Under the pieces are notes generated by a model, which did no database searches, was not told where the DNA came from, and worked only from the letters and a program-made list of their open reading frames with translations. A program made the translations under genes and the position numbers. This document shows, piece after piece, positions 57,901-64,000 of a DNA stretch of 64,000 bases (position 1 is its first letter; each line of letters begins with the position of its first letter). Source of the DNA: Strongylocentrotus droebachiensis (taxonomy: Eukaryota > Echinodermata > Echinoidea > Camarodonta > Strongylocentrotidae); the NCBI GenBank assembly GCA_035222895.1, contig JAVYIG010001827.1:186001-250000 (forward strand). The letters are read 5' to 3'.

Positions 57901-60900
57901 GAGGAAATCGTAATATTGGTTGTAAGTTTGTTAGAGCTATATAATTAGTACAGACTGCAGACTAAGACTATTTGCCAGTTCTGTGAATATTGTAAGGAGT
58001 TTAGGATATAAGTTGTTGAAGATGTATCTTTTCAAGCTCAGTAGTCTCGCTGAAAAAGGCAGTATTAGATCAAAGTGGTCCAGATGCCATTGGAAAATAC
58101 ATGAGCTAGTTAAGGAAGAGTTATGAGTTTATTCAGTATTAATGTGAATACCTGAGACAAGGGTTTAGTGAAGGCTGAGAGTAGAATTGCATTCTAAGGG
58201 TCTATTTGCACAATGGATCCTCAGTCTTGGAGCGTAAAGAGTAGGAAGTATTAGACAGTAGTAAAGGGATGATTATGCCAACATTCTTGTATTATGTCTA
58301 TATATGATTTCTTGAAAGAGACGCTAAGTGAAGAGTTACATGATTATAAGCTAAAGTAGATTGACTGATACCTCAATGTTATAGACATTTGATAATGGGT
58401 TAAGTTATTTATTAGTAGCCAAGTTATGATTATGAGATCGATGAAGAGTTGCGCTTTTAAATGAAGCATGGAAGTAAGGATAGTTTCTATTAGAGATAGT
58501 AAAGTAATGAAACTTTCCCAGATGTTGTTCCTAGTGATATAGAAAGAGAACACCGGATATAGCTAATGAATTCAATGTATGCGAACAGATAGATTTATTT
58601 GTGTTTAATACTTGAAGAGTATTGTTATGCCATTTGATCGTATGTAGATTATTGTAAGAAAAGACTGTTATTGTAGAAGATTAAGTAATAAATGACTTTG
58701 TTTTTGCCACGCATCTCAGTCAACATCTATTCTTTTTTTGTCTTTCTTTAAAAGGTATGCCCCCTCCTCGGGGTGGGCGCTACAATTACATACATCATAA
58801 AATGAACGGTTTTAGGACTCCTTTAGAAGCTAAGCTTTTGAGCGGGGCCCTATAGTCATCAAAATACATACATTAACAATATGGCAAGGTGAATAAGAAA
58901 AATGTAACGTATATACAAGGGATGCAAATACTAAGCTACAGAATAAAGAACACACAAGTACTCACATACATACACACACACGCACGCACACACACAGAGC
59001 AAACAAACCGATGAGTCTGTCCTTACAGTGGTCAAGAAGCAATTGAGAATGAGAAATCATTAAGATACAAAGAAAAATTATGTCAGTCTTTGAAGAAGGT
59101 ACGTTTTTAGATAACCTTCTAAACATAGAAATGGTTGTATTATTTTTATATCATTAGGCAAGCTGTTCCATTATTTAATGCAAGAGATACGGAAAGAGGT
59201 CATTTATTCTTGCAAATGGTTGATGAAAAAGACCCCTTTGACGTTTATTATAATTATGGAATTGTGGTTCCGAAGGAATAAATCTTTTAACGTATACATT
59301 CATGAGGCATAGACTACAGTTTAAACAAAAACAACCCACAACTGAACGAAACAAGTCCACTTAGTGGTAACATTCTTAGTCGAAGGAACAATGGAGAACT
59401 TGGATGTCTATAATAACAATTAGTAATACGCCTTATTGCCTTCTTCTGCAATACTATCAACTTATCAAGATAAAAGTGTTTCCCCAAGCAACATTACAAT
59501 ATGTCAAATAAGGAAGAATAGTACTATTATATAATGTTATCAGAACTCTTTTGGGTAAAATAATTTGTAATCTTAAATGACACCTACACTTCGGGACAAC
59601 TTTGTGCATACATCATCTATATGATTTTTCCAAGATAGATGCTCATCCATTGTTAACCCTAAGAACTAAACATTTTCACTAAGCGCAACATCATGGCCTC
59701 AAACATTAAGAAAAGTAATACCATCTGGAAGCTTTCTACTCTTTGAGCGAAAAATAACACATTTCGTTTTTTGAACATTCAACAATAACTTATTGCAACA
59801 ATACCATGCATACAGTTTCTTAATCTCTTGATTTGCAATTAGTAATCAATCTTCAGCCTTCTTATCAGCCAACAGCAAGCTGGTATCATCAGCAAAAGGT
59901 GAGCATGAGAATAATGTTGGTGAGTGTATAATATCATTTATATAGATCAAAATCAACAGGGGACCAAGAACAGAACCCCGAGGTACACCATATTTAAAAG
60001 AAGCAAGTTGGGAACTAGTACCATCCACCACAACAAATTTAGTCCTGCAGCTTCTGAACCAAGACAATGCTACACCACGTATTCCATAATTCCATAATGT
60101 CTTCTACATTTGTAAAGCGCATTGGTATTACATTTGGTAATTAAATGCGCTATATAAAAGCTAACTATTATTATTATTATTATTAATGTTCAAGTTTCCT
60201 GAGGAGGATGCCATGGTCAATGGTATCAAACGCCTTATATAGATCTAAGAAAATCCCTAAAGAATACTTATCTCCATCAATAGCTTTTATGATATTACTT
60301 AATATATTAAACACACCCATTTGAGTGGAGAAGTGCTTACAAAAACCACACTGCTGAGGAATCAAGATATTCTTTTTAGATAGAAACTCATTTAAGCGTT
60401 CATAAATTTTCTCAAGAATTTTAGAAAACATCGGTGACATTGCTTTGGTCTTTAAAGACATTTTTACGGCCAGATTTTGTATACACTGGTACCACTTTAG
60501 CTACCTTGAGTTTATCAGGAACTACTCCCTGAGATAAGGACATATTGATGATTTTACATAAGGGATCAATAACAAAGTGAATGCACTCCTTTATAATTCT
60601 AGGTGAAATATCATCAGAACCACTAGATTTAGATTGTTTCAAAGAGGACACAATATCGATGATATCGGATTTTGAAGTTGGTTTTTAGAAACATAGATGC
60701 ATTATTTTCACACTGTTTCATATAATCTTGACGTACCCGACATATTAAGTGTGTTCATACATTCTTTAAAATACTAATTAATTTAGGGCAAAGGGGCATT
60801 CCGTAGGTTCAGTAATACTAAAAACATAATTTCCCCATACAATTCATTGATTCACCGGAAAAACAACAACTTACGGGTAAAGAAATAGATTTCAACCCAT

Positions 60901-61263
60901 ACAAACATAGTGGAGGCGTAGGTTCATTTGAATTATAAGAGACATAAAAACAACAGCATGGCATTCGTTTCCAATATACAAACCAATGTAATTTGACGTG
61001 ATGACATTAATCGAATCCGTCAGACCTTCCACCTGATACTTCGGAAAATCAGTAGATGTTCGACGATATAAGTTCCCATGAATAGCGCTTTTCAGGGCAG
61101 GGACTATGCCGACAGTATGCCTGTGCAGCTCAACCATACCAATGACAAGGTTATCAGGAAACACCACTTCACCGCGAGGCACAGCCTTGCCTGGTTTGTA
61201 CGACAAGATTTCATGTCGTAATTTATCCTTCCCTTTCTTAACCCCCGAGCTGGAAGTAGCCAT
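39542..61263 (-). CDS. Gene B: death-domain/coiled-coil protein (7 coding exons, full span)
   Basis: Paralog of gene A on the same strand. Coding exons, in order: 61263-60980, 43887-43832, 43238-42402, 42034-41962, 41219-40930, 40548-40282, 39951-39542. Their sum is 2217 nt, or 738 codons plus stop, with phases 2,1,1,2,1,1 as in gene A. Predicted layout: unrecognised N-terminus (1-94); small linker; conserved helical segment and coiled coil (about 114-392); short linker; death domain (about 417-513); Ser/Thr/Gln-rich linker (to 602); conserved C-terminus. It is shorter than gene A mainly in the coiled coil. Intron 1 (about 17 kb) hosts a BEL/Pao element and a broken LINE. There is no signal peptide or clear membrane helix. 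An immune or cell-death adaptor role is inferred from the domain alone. Confidence 0.7.
40282..40548 (-). CDS. Gene B exon 6: Ser/Thr/Gln-rich linker
   Basis: 267 nt, acceptor CCAAAAAACAG, donor GTGAGA, phase 1 in and out. Encodes GEGTGPEQPQKMKDSDQ followed by TRET and SECMDQLSEE. It aligns with gene A 13286-13528 with a net gain of 8 codons. Confidence 0.75.
40930..41219 (-). CDS. Gene B exon 5: death domain
   Basis: 290 nt, acceptor ACATGTCAG, donor GTAAGG. Shows the same helix order as gene A, with ILKQIADDLSEEAKIDSLGS, DIARALKTNMRYEQ, LMLKQWRVG and RRALEAAKLLGLAHHYF. Charge-changing differences from gene A include E for K near the start, W for R in the last loop, E for V in helix 6 and H for D near the end. 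These could alter binding partners. Confidence 0.85.
41340..41815. repeat. Homopurine (GAA)n tract in intron 4 of gene B
   Basis: About 475 bp of GAAGAAG-type sequence at the position of the gene A tract, and half as long again. Long open frames on both strands here are artefacts of composition. Confidence 0.8.
41962..42034 (-). CDS. Gene B exon 4: 73-nt linker exon
   Basis: Acceptor TTATGACAG, donor GTAAGT. Encodes ITTSEDKSSGEFNPSERNN plus a few residues. Size and phase are identical to gene A. Confidence 0.7.
42402..43238 (-). CDS. Gene B exon 3: conserved helical segment and coiled coil
   Basis: 837 nt, acceptor GATTGGATAG, donor GTAAGC. The conserved opening has RAPLCGVF, GITDIYELPDN and QLQWLDLLHGCL, and is followed by about 190 residues of charged coiled coil ending WLAPGKQAQGG. 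It has one copy of the block with TEIVQEKGRNE, where gene A has two. It lacks about 125 residues relative to gene A. Confidence 0.75.
43832..43887 (-). CDS. Gene B exon 2: 56-nt exon
   Basis: Acceptor TTTTGCTTTAG, donor GTGAGT. Encodes TSDCVLYPQWRRATMEVT between split codons. Length, phase and intronic context (GATCCTAATCC-like after the donor) match gene A. The peptide itself is poorly conserved, so splice-site support is the main evidence. Confidence 0.55.
43888..44715. other. Intron of gene B: no supported exon
   Basis: AT-rich sequence with no recognised coding or RNA feature. Confidence 0.4.
44720..45086. mobile_element. TTAA-flanked MITE, copy 3 (367 bp)
   Basis: Nearly identical to, and the same length as, 2591-2957, with TTAA at 44716-44719 and 45087-45090. 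This shows the family moved recently on this chromosome. Confidence 0.85.
45110..45625. repeat. GC-rich self-similar stretch
   Basis: Dense variants of CCGTGCAG, CCGTACG, CTCCGCA and TACGGGCTACG run in both orientations, with much higher GC than the surroundings. Open frames on both strands (up to 162 codons) come from this composition. It may be the interior of a non-autonomous element, but I could not identify ends. Confidence 0.45.
45905..45958. repeat. Short fold-back relative of the 4101-4268 element
   Basis: GGCCCGAATTCACAAAAGAGG is mirrored by CCTCCTTTCTTAATTCGGGCC around AGGTTTGTCGACAAACCT. Confidence 0.7.
46490..47330. repeat. ATCGTG-rich stretch
   Basis: The words ATCGTG, CACGAT and ATCGC recur in both orientations from about 46530 to 47310, interrupted by (CT)n at 46930-47045. 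The 191-codon open frame at 46876-47451 is in this material and has no recognisable domain. It resembles the interior of the ATCGCG-rich MITE at 61357-61757, but I found no termini. Confidence 0.4.
47331..48823. other. Intron 1 of gene B: no supported exon
   Basis: Holds a (TTCAAG)n start at 47966, a C run at 48100-48106, and a 63-bp sequence at 48266-48328 that recurs beyond the BEL/Pao element at 58695-58758. Confidence 0.4.
48825..50128 (-). repeat. 3' LTR of the BEL/Pao element
   Basis: Read on the minus strand it starts TGTGCTGCACGC and ends GAGGACAGCA. It matches the other LTR along its full length. The short frame at 49141-49332 is present in both LTRs and is not a gene. Confidence 0.92.
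50129..50138 (-). promoter_or_regulatory. Polypurine tract of the BEL/Pao element
   Basis: TTGGGGGGAG on the minus strand lies directly before the TGTG that starts the 3' LTR. This position and composition fit the plus-strand primer of LTR elements, and it fixes the LTR boundary. Confidence 0.75.
50270..50644 (-). pseudogene. C-terminal part of the BEL/Pao polyprotein, after a stop
   Basis: This segment is in the same frame as the long Gag-Pol frame and is separated from it only by a TAA at 50671-50669 and eight codons. It holds the integrase C-terminal region (DUF5641 type), with ILADRFWKQWRLRYL, GDIVLLRD and WPLGIIESV. The frame closes at 50270. By itself it has no function; it belongs to the polyprotein interrupted upstream. 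Confidence 0.85.
50669..55867 (-). CDS. BEL/Pao Gag-Pol polyprotein (1732 codons, stop near the integrase end)
   Basis: ATG at 55867, only about 50 nt inside the 5' LTR. Order by residue: charged N-terminal coiled region (40-110); Gag-like DUF1759 region (about 240-430); zinc knuckle C496-C499-H504-C509 and a second Cys/His cluster (515-528); aspartic protease with DDQSN at 592-596, where many proteases have DTG or DSG; reverse transcriptase with D935 and YVDD at 1010-1013; RNase H with D1188, E1231 and D1261; integrase zinc site (H1505/H1509, C1540, C1543) and catalytic D1575, D1642 and E1682. All catalytic positions are present. The frame ends at a TAA just past the integrase core; the rest of the integrase region follows in the same frame. 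Confidence 0.93.
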   Translation of the reverse strand: MSTTSEHPLQEKDSSETPSPSTQSRNYETKSVASRRSQSSKHSSVVSEALRVRANAEASKVRLEFARKEAELQKQRAAQDAELFVLGAERDAAMAEVQVSVFEEGLEDFGESVKSVDLVLPQKDSRERVEDFLLSCDAIKNVDGNVQANINKTSHKTHPISSQHPEEMVMDQEGEMQTECKTSPNVVPTCSSMPREMENGQKGSLVTDNAPNLVLTTSSHVETVVGISDLSNMLLKKELITSGLRKFNDHAFSYRSWKASLKQVTTELKLKPFQEMDLIIRWLGKESSQLVSAIYDIHVDKPKIGLDRMWELLDRKYGSPEAIEQDLHQRIEDFPKLTQKDYEKLEQYGHLLLEIEYAKDNGNFPGLLHLDSARGLHALVQKLPHNLQERWVMEGSRYKERNHVTFPPFKVFSEFVRYQAKIRNDPSFIMPRDTKQQDVTRRMVSVRATDVKTVSSTASKDFCPIHKKNHSILECKAFLAKTVPDKKTVLKQYQLCYRCCFPGHAARECKAEVKCDSCGSQRHQTILHYEYRNDSPKSSQKAVDTPPSQITNACSKVQGTRCIGSRSCAKIVPVFVRSKRDQKVVKTYATIDDQSNKTIATAQLLDKFDIDYGRVSYTLRTCSGEVTAQGRYADGFVVEDLNGTVCLSLPTVTECAYIPDFKDDIPTPEIVQAYDHLKGIEIPEIDHECTATLLIGRDVMEAHHVLDQRIGPPDSPFAQRLKLGWVIIGDVCLQGIHRSDKHSNRISLLRTQVLSTGRPTYLEPCPNEFQMKHLFDNEDDTMSLAIEEQRFVNLMVEEAGLKNGKWTAPLPFKQQRDRLPNNRQQAFKRAQILKASMEKNHLKREHMTTFMAKVLSEGHAEVAPSLQENEECWYLPMFGVYHPRKKDKIRGVFDSSADFMGHSLNKVLLKGPDLTNDLVGVLMRFRQGPVAVCGDIESMFYCFSVSEEHRNFLRFFWHEDNDFAKPLTEYRMLKHVFGNTPSPAVANYGLRDLTSDAEPDVRDFVHNNFYVDDGLAACDDSNTAVSLMERTRAKLKEKAGIRLHKIASNSQVVLDAFEPEEVQKDIRNLTMSDGAPTQRSLGVQWNLKEDTFIFQIELAARPYTKRGVLSMINGVFDPLGFLAPVMVQARVLFREMTTHQVDWDDKLPEMYKSVWESWTSGLSELQSVSVPRNYPICLENGVLNVYCDASEVAVAAVAYLIDVDQEKPSASFVFGKSKLAPRLGHTIPRLELCAAVLGTEIARIVCRELNIQASTVVFHSDSRIVLGYLNNTVRRFHTYIANRVHKVLSFSQPSRWRYVPTANNPADFGTRPVSARSLKDSPWLIGPQKPATQEVDDPVSEFPLVDPDRDEEIRHDVKIQVTKTKLELRRLVSRFEKFSTWNSLVRAFGLLVHIACSFSSRSGNGRCHGWHFCGATDVELVRRVKTMIVKEAQEQFFHEEYECLREGVPLPSNSNIRDLSPILNQDGLICVGGRLRKSSLPVVMKHPVLIPGKSHIAKLLVLHYHNNGHSGRQLTEGALRDAGFWITGGKRVISSVIHRCVNCRKLRGKTALQRMADLPQERLKAGPPFSQVGVDCFGPWEVVTRKTRGGAAQSKRWGMIFSCLTSRAIHIEVLEEMSTSSCINALRRFMAVRGKVETFWSDRGSNFVGVLNDKVFHTYLERNDTEWKLNPPHAPHMGGVWERMIGLFKGILNGILLEAKQKDLTHETLATFMMEAMAIVNARPLVPLSSDP
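55919..57222 (-). repeat. 5' LTR of the BEL/Pao element
   Basis: Same length as the 3' LTR (1304 bp). Differences I noticed fall near the positions matching 49091, 49509, 49523, 49845 and 50079, about 0.4 percent. The primer-binding site just inside could not be assigned to a tRNA. Confidence 0.92.
57229..58790. other. Intron 1 of gene B beyond the BEL/Pao element: no gene
   Basis: Contains a (CT)n array at 57675-57765, purine-biased AT-rich sequence and, at 58695-58758, the second copy of the 63-bp sequence found at 48266-48328. No coding support. Confidence 0.4.
58791..60651 (-). pseudogene. Jockey/CR1-like LINE, broken reverse transcriptase
   Basis: Consecutive minus-strand fragments carry the reverse transcriptase blocks in order: SSGSDDISPRIIKECI (60651-60421); LEKIYERLNEFL, QQCGF and DLYKAFDTIDHGILLRKLEH (60461-60183); then YGVPRGSVLGPL and the catalytic FADD (60067-59846); and, after degraded sequence, a C-terminal piece with FHNYNKRQRGLF (59360-59175). 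Frameshifts and a small insertion at about 60090-60185 disrupt it. The 3' untranslated region runs to about 58790. Confidence 0.8.
60090..60187 (+). mobile_element. Small LINE/SINE tail inserted in the broken LINE
   Basis: The sequence TTTGTAAAGCGCATTGG through ATGCGCTATATAAAAGCTAA and (ATT)n, in plus orientation, sits between codons for LEH and YGIRG of the host LINE, with a short CCATAA repeat at the left boundary. It is a truncated 3' end of another retroelement. Confidence 0.65.
60980..61263 (-). CDS. Gene B exon 1: N-terminal MATSS exon
   Basis: ATG at 61263-61261. Shares MATSS, DKLRHEILSYKPGKAVP and VVFPDNLVIGM with gene A. The donor GTATAT at 60979 leaves phase 2. A downstream open extension beyond this donor is not conserved. 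The stretch between about residues 45 and 80 differs strongly from gene A. Confidence 0.65.
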
Positions 61264-61356
61264 CTTTGTACAGATTTCGCCCTGAATACGCGAACAAACA
61301 CGTTACACACTCAATAGTGTACAGATTTGTCGTATATGTTCTATGTAAGCATTTAA

Positions 61357-61757
61357 CACTAGGCCCGTTCGAACATAACAATTAGTGCGATTTGGATCGC
61401 GATGCAAAGATCGTCTTCTTTTTTTTGGTGACCGTTCACACACAGGGCAACACAAATTTCGACGGCAAGAACGTCTGAACTGCGCATTCGTGAATCTCAA
61501 CGATGTAAGCGCGCTTGGAATCATGGGATTAAATGAATCGATTGTTGATTCTCAATACCACTTACACACTTAGCGCCCGGCAAACTATCGCGATCATATA
61601 ACAAGAATCGCAAGACTTACTGCGAATTTGATCGCGAAGCGAGTCGCGAAGATTAGGACAATTATTCTGTCCACACACGCAAAAAAATGTTTGGATCGCG
61701 ATGGACAAATTCGATTTTTAATCTCACTTTTTTATATATGTGTGAACGCCCCTAATG
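61357..61757. mobile_element. MITE upstream of gene B (about 400 bp)
   Basis: The left end CACTAGGCCCGTTCGAACAT and the right end, CATTAGGGGCGTTCACACAT on the minus strand, are imperfect inverted repeats. The interior is rich in ATCGCG. Gene A has uninterrupted sequence at the same place, so this is a real insertion. Confidence 0.7.
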
Positions 61758-61953
61758 TAACTCTAGTTTTTACTGGGTGAACGAACTTCTTTATCTAAAG
61801 GCACGTATCATGCACAAAAGGAAACAGGGATGATTGATTTCAAATAATGATCAACCGACCTTGGTCTAGACTTGGGGTATGAAACACAAATGTAATATTG
61901 TAATCACATAATCTGCCAACCGCCTACATTAATTTGAATTATCACCATGTGGC

Positions 61954-61973
61954 GTGGAAACACAATGTTCCAC
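61954..61973. promoter_or_regulatory. Conserved palindrome GTGGAA-N8-TTCCAC, gene B
   Basis: Counterpart of the motif at 33317-33336, with one base different in the spacer. Confidence 0.35.
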
Positions 61974-62989
61974 GCTAGTTTATGTCCATTATTTCAATGT
62001 ATGAGCCTACCATTGATCAAATTTAACCACATTATATAGACATGGCTATTCCTGAGATTTCAATCATTCTTAGGCATTATAGTCAGACAGAATTACCATC
62101 AACACATAGGAAAGGGGACATGTTTCAAATCTGACTGTATGGTATCTTCATTAAGTCACCGTCATTTACCAAAGAAGCCTATTAAGTTCTCATTAAATCA
62201 CAACAACATGACAATAACATGACATGTCACCGTTATGCACATTTTCTATGGATAATTCTTAACCAAGTTACGGAAGCAGTCCACCAAGTTATTGTCATGT
62301 CATTCATTGGTTCAAGTTAAGTTTTAATATGCAAGTACAATTTGTCGCTAAGCTCTTTCGCAGAATACTTTATGCCAGCACTGTGATTTAATATTTTGCC
62401 CTCCCCCTTGTAATACTAGCGGCTGATATAATTTGCCATGTTTTCTAGGTTTACAGCCATGTGGTTTTTTGGTTTGCACAACATAACCATGTAGCGACCA
62501 ACGCCCATGACTAATGGCAGCCATATTTTTCAGCAAATCATCAATTCCCTGTTATAGGCAAAGTGTATTGGGGGTACCACCAGGAGTGCCGCCTCTGGCA
62601 TAATGGGCAAAAGTGAGAAGAAAAAAACCCCAGAAAATCATGTCAGTACAACAGCATTTTGTATTCACTGGTATCGAAGCAGAAATAAACCAAGTTTAAA
62701 TTTAATTTGGGGATCAACTGCCCCCCCCCCCCCCATCAGTACGCCAGTGCTGGTTCTGACCCAACTTTGTAGAAATCATCGTCAAGCAGGGCGAATCTGA
62801 TATTGTTCAGATGTCTTGAGCATTATTCTTTATTGAATTTGAACTTGATTGGATAGGAAGTATATGTCAAACGGGGGGGAATACGGTGAATTCATAATCC
62901 ACAGCGTCACTTAGCGACACCCGGGTTTAATCCATTAATTATGATTATTTACAGGCAATAAATACACCATAAAACGATAATTATAATTT

Positions 62990-63185
62990 CATTTCATTTA
63001 TTTTCATTTCATTTATTTTCCACATTAAAAACCAGAAAAATATATAAGGTAACAGAATACATTGTACACATTTGACACATAGAGCAAATGAAAAACAGAT
63101 ACATAAGCATAACAGAACAATGAAAATCTACCGTACATCAGTTAACAATCATCAACATTAAAACATAAAAAGGTAAGTAAGTAAA
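62990..63185 (-). mobile_element. LINE-like 3' tail insertion
   Basis: Read on the minus strand it ends in repeated AAATGAAATGAAAT and AAAATAAATG. Unit 1 lacks it at the equivalent point near 9495-9500. Confidence 0.5.
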
Positions 63186-63256
63186 TAATCGTTATCGATA
63201 TCTTGAAAAATATATTGACTTGTCGAAATGTTGGTTGGTCTCCTACCACGTCCTAC

Positions 63257-63670
63257 GGTGCGTTCAAAAGTAAAAAAAAGAAAGTAGAATCACAAATCAA
63301 AACGCATTTAAAAACAATGTTAATGGGAGAGAGCGTTCAAGCGATTTTTCATCAACGCTGATTATCGCTCATTTCAAGCCCAGCCACTGCTCATAGGTCA
63401 ACTTCACCGCGTGCTTTCTGTCGGTCGAACCGGAACAGGTCGCGATAATGACGTCATAGAATCATGATTGAGATCTCCGTTAGTTCAAACGACCGTGACT
63501 TTGCAGAATCACGATACAAAACGCATCTTTTTCAGCGTTTCATGTTTGTGTTTTAAACACGTTTATTTTTACGACCGACGAAAAATCGCCTGAACACAAC
63601 CGTGTTTAAAAACTAAACGTCTTTACAAACCGTGATTCTATAGGTTGATAAAGTGTCGATTGAACGCACC
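63257..63670. mobile_element. MITE with GGTGCGTTCA ends (414 bp)
   Basis: GGTGCGTTCAAAAG on the left is mirrored by TTGAACGCACC on the right. Unit 1 has uninterrupted sequence (ACGTCCTATCCCTC) at the matching site near 9610. Confidence 0.65.
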
Positions 63671-63807
63671 CTGACACGACATACCACATTCGAGCGCACG
63701 TTGTCTCTTTCTCTTCTCCCTCTACCTCTTCCTTTTCCTTCTCATAAATGGCCTTTTTATTTATTATTAGCTGCAGGAGGTAGTGTCATTGATTAAAGGA
63801 TAGTATA

Positions 63808-63970
63808 GTATTAATGACTGCTTTGAGAGAAATAGTTGTTTTATTACGCTCAAGGGAAGGTTAGAATTGTGCTATTCCCCGAGGCTTGCCGAGGGGAATA
63901 GCCCAATTGTAACCTTCCCGAGAGCGTATGAAAACAACTATTTCTCGAATATTAAAGCAGTCATTAATAC
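63808..63970. repeat. Large palindrome at the right edge
   Basis: Arms of about 78 bp beginning GTATTAATGACTGCTTTGAG are mirrored around GAGGCTTGCCGAG, with a few mismatches. Probably a fold-back element. Confidence 0.8.
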
Positions 63971-64000
63971 TTTTATATGCCGAAAATATATGCCGAAAAA

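Larger units (their letters stand above)
61264..62060 (-). promoter_or_regulatory. Conserved upstream region of gene B, split by a MITE
   Basis: Aligns with the gene A upstream region on both sides of the insertion at 61357-61757. A TATA-like CTATATAAT on the minus strand lies near 62032-62042. The MITE sits between that motif and the ATG. Confidence 0.35.
34000..62950. repeat. Segmental duplication unit 2
   Basis: Collinear with unit 1 and longer because of private insertions: the hAT at 37027-39508, the BEL/Pao at 48825-57222 and the MITE at 61357-61757. It holds gene B. Ends are approximate. Confidence 0.75.
62600..64000. repeat. Start of segmental duplication unit 3 (partial)
   Basis: 62750-62940 matches 9210-9450. 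Around two insertions, 63190-63256 and 63671-63780 match 9500-9740. A third copy of the unit, and probably a third paralog, should continue to the right of the window. Confidence 0.7.

Noticed and set aside
62720..62755. hAT-like end CACTGGCGTACTGATGGGGG on the minus strand
   Set aside because: A single end next to a poly-C run without a matching partner in the window.

Overview
This is eukaryotic genomic DNA, most likely from an echinoderm and probably a sea urchin. The evidence is split genes with GT-AG introns, death-domain coding exons of a kind I associate with echinoids, long poly-C, (CT)n and (ATT)n tracts, and a very high density of LINE, SINE, MITE, hAT, Harbinger and BEL/Pao sequences. 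The species is an inference. There are no prokaryotic operons, and most long open frames are translations of simple repeats.

The organising feature is a tandem segmental duplication. Unit 1 runs from about 9.2 to 34 kb, unit 2 from about 34 to 62.9 kb, and a third unit begins near 62.6-63 kb and leaves the window. Units 1 and 2 each carry one minus-strand gene, called A (33012 to 12539) and B (61263 to 39542). I reconstructed both by comparing the copies. Each has seven coding exons: an N-terminal exon beginning MATSS, a 56-nt exon, a large coiled-coil exon, a 73-nt exon, a 290-nt death-domain exon, a Ser/Thr/Gln-rich linker exon and a 410-nt terminal exon. Splice sites and phases match between copies, and the joined lengths are multiples of three (about 862 and 738 codons). 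Neither has an internal stop in the exons I read. They are paralogous cytoplasmic-type death-domain/coiled-coil adaptor candidates. No family name is certain, and the N- and C-terminal regions are unrecognised.

Region by region: 1-4.3 kb holds nested inverted-repeat elements, including two copies of a TTAA-flanked MITE placed head to head. 4271-8685 is a decayed Harbinger-like transposon. 9.2-12.5 kb is 3' flank of gene A, with a SINE and a degenerate repeat that recurs in unit 2. 12.5-33.0 kb is gene A; its roughly 15-kb first intron holds LINE ends, a TTAA MITE, an hAT MITE and a 4-kb complex of repeat modules ending in a 1153-bp tandem duplication. 33.0-33.5 kb is the conserved upstream region of gene A. 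34-39.5 kb is 3' flank of gene B, carrying a 2.5-kb hAT element with an internal 13-copy palindromic satellite. 39.5-61.3 kb is gene B; its first intron contains a young, nearly complete BEL/Pao LTR retrotransposon (48825-57222) and a broken LINE. 61.3-62.0 kb is the upstream region of gene B, split by a MITE that is absent from gene A. The right edge has more insertions and a large palindrome.

The paralogs give natural empty sites, so several insertions can be ordered relative to the duplication: the hAT element, the BEL/Pao element, the upstream MITE and the right-edge insertions all look younger than it.
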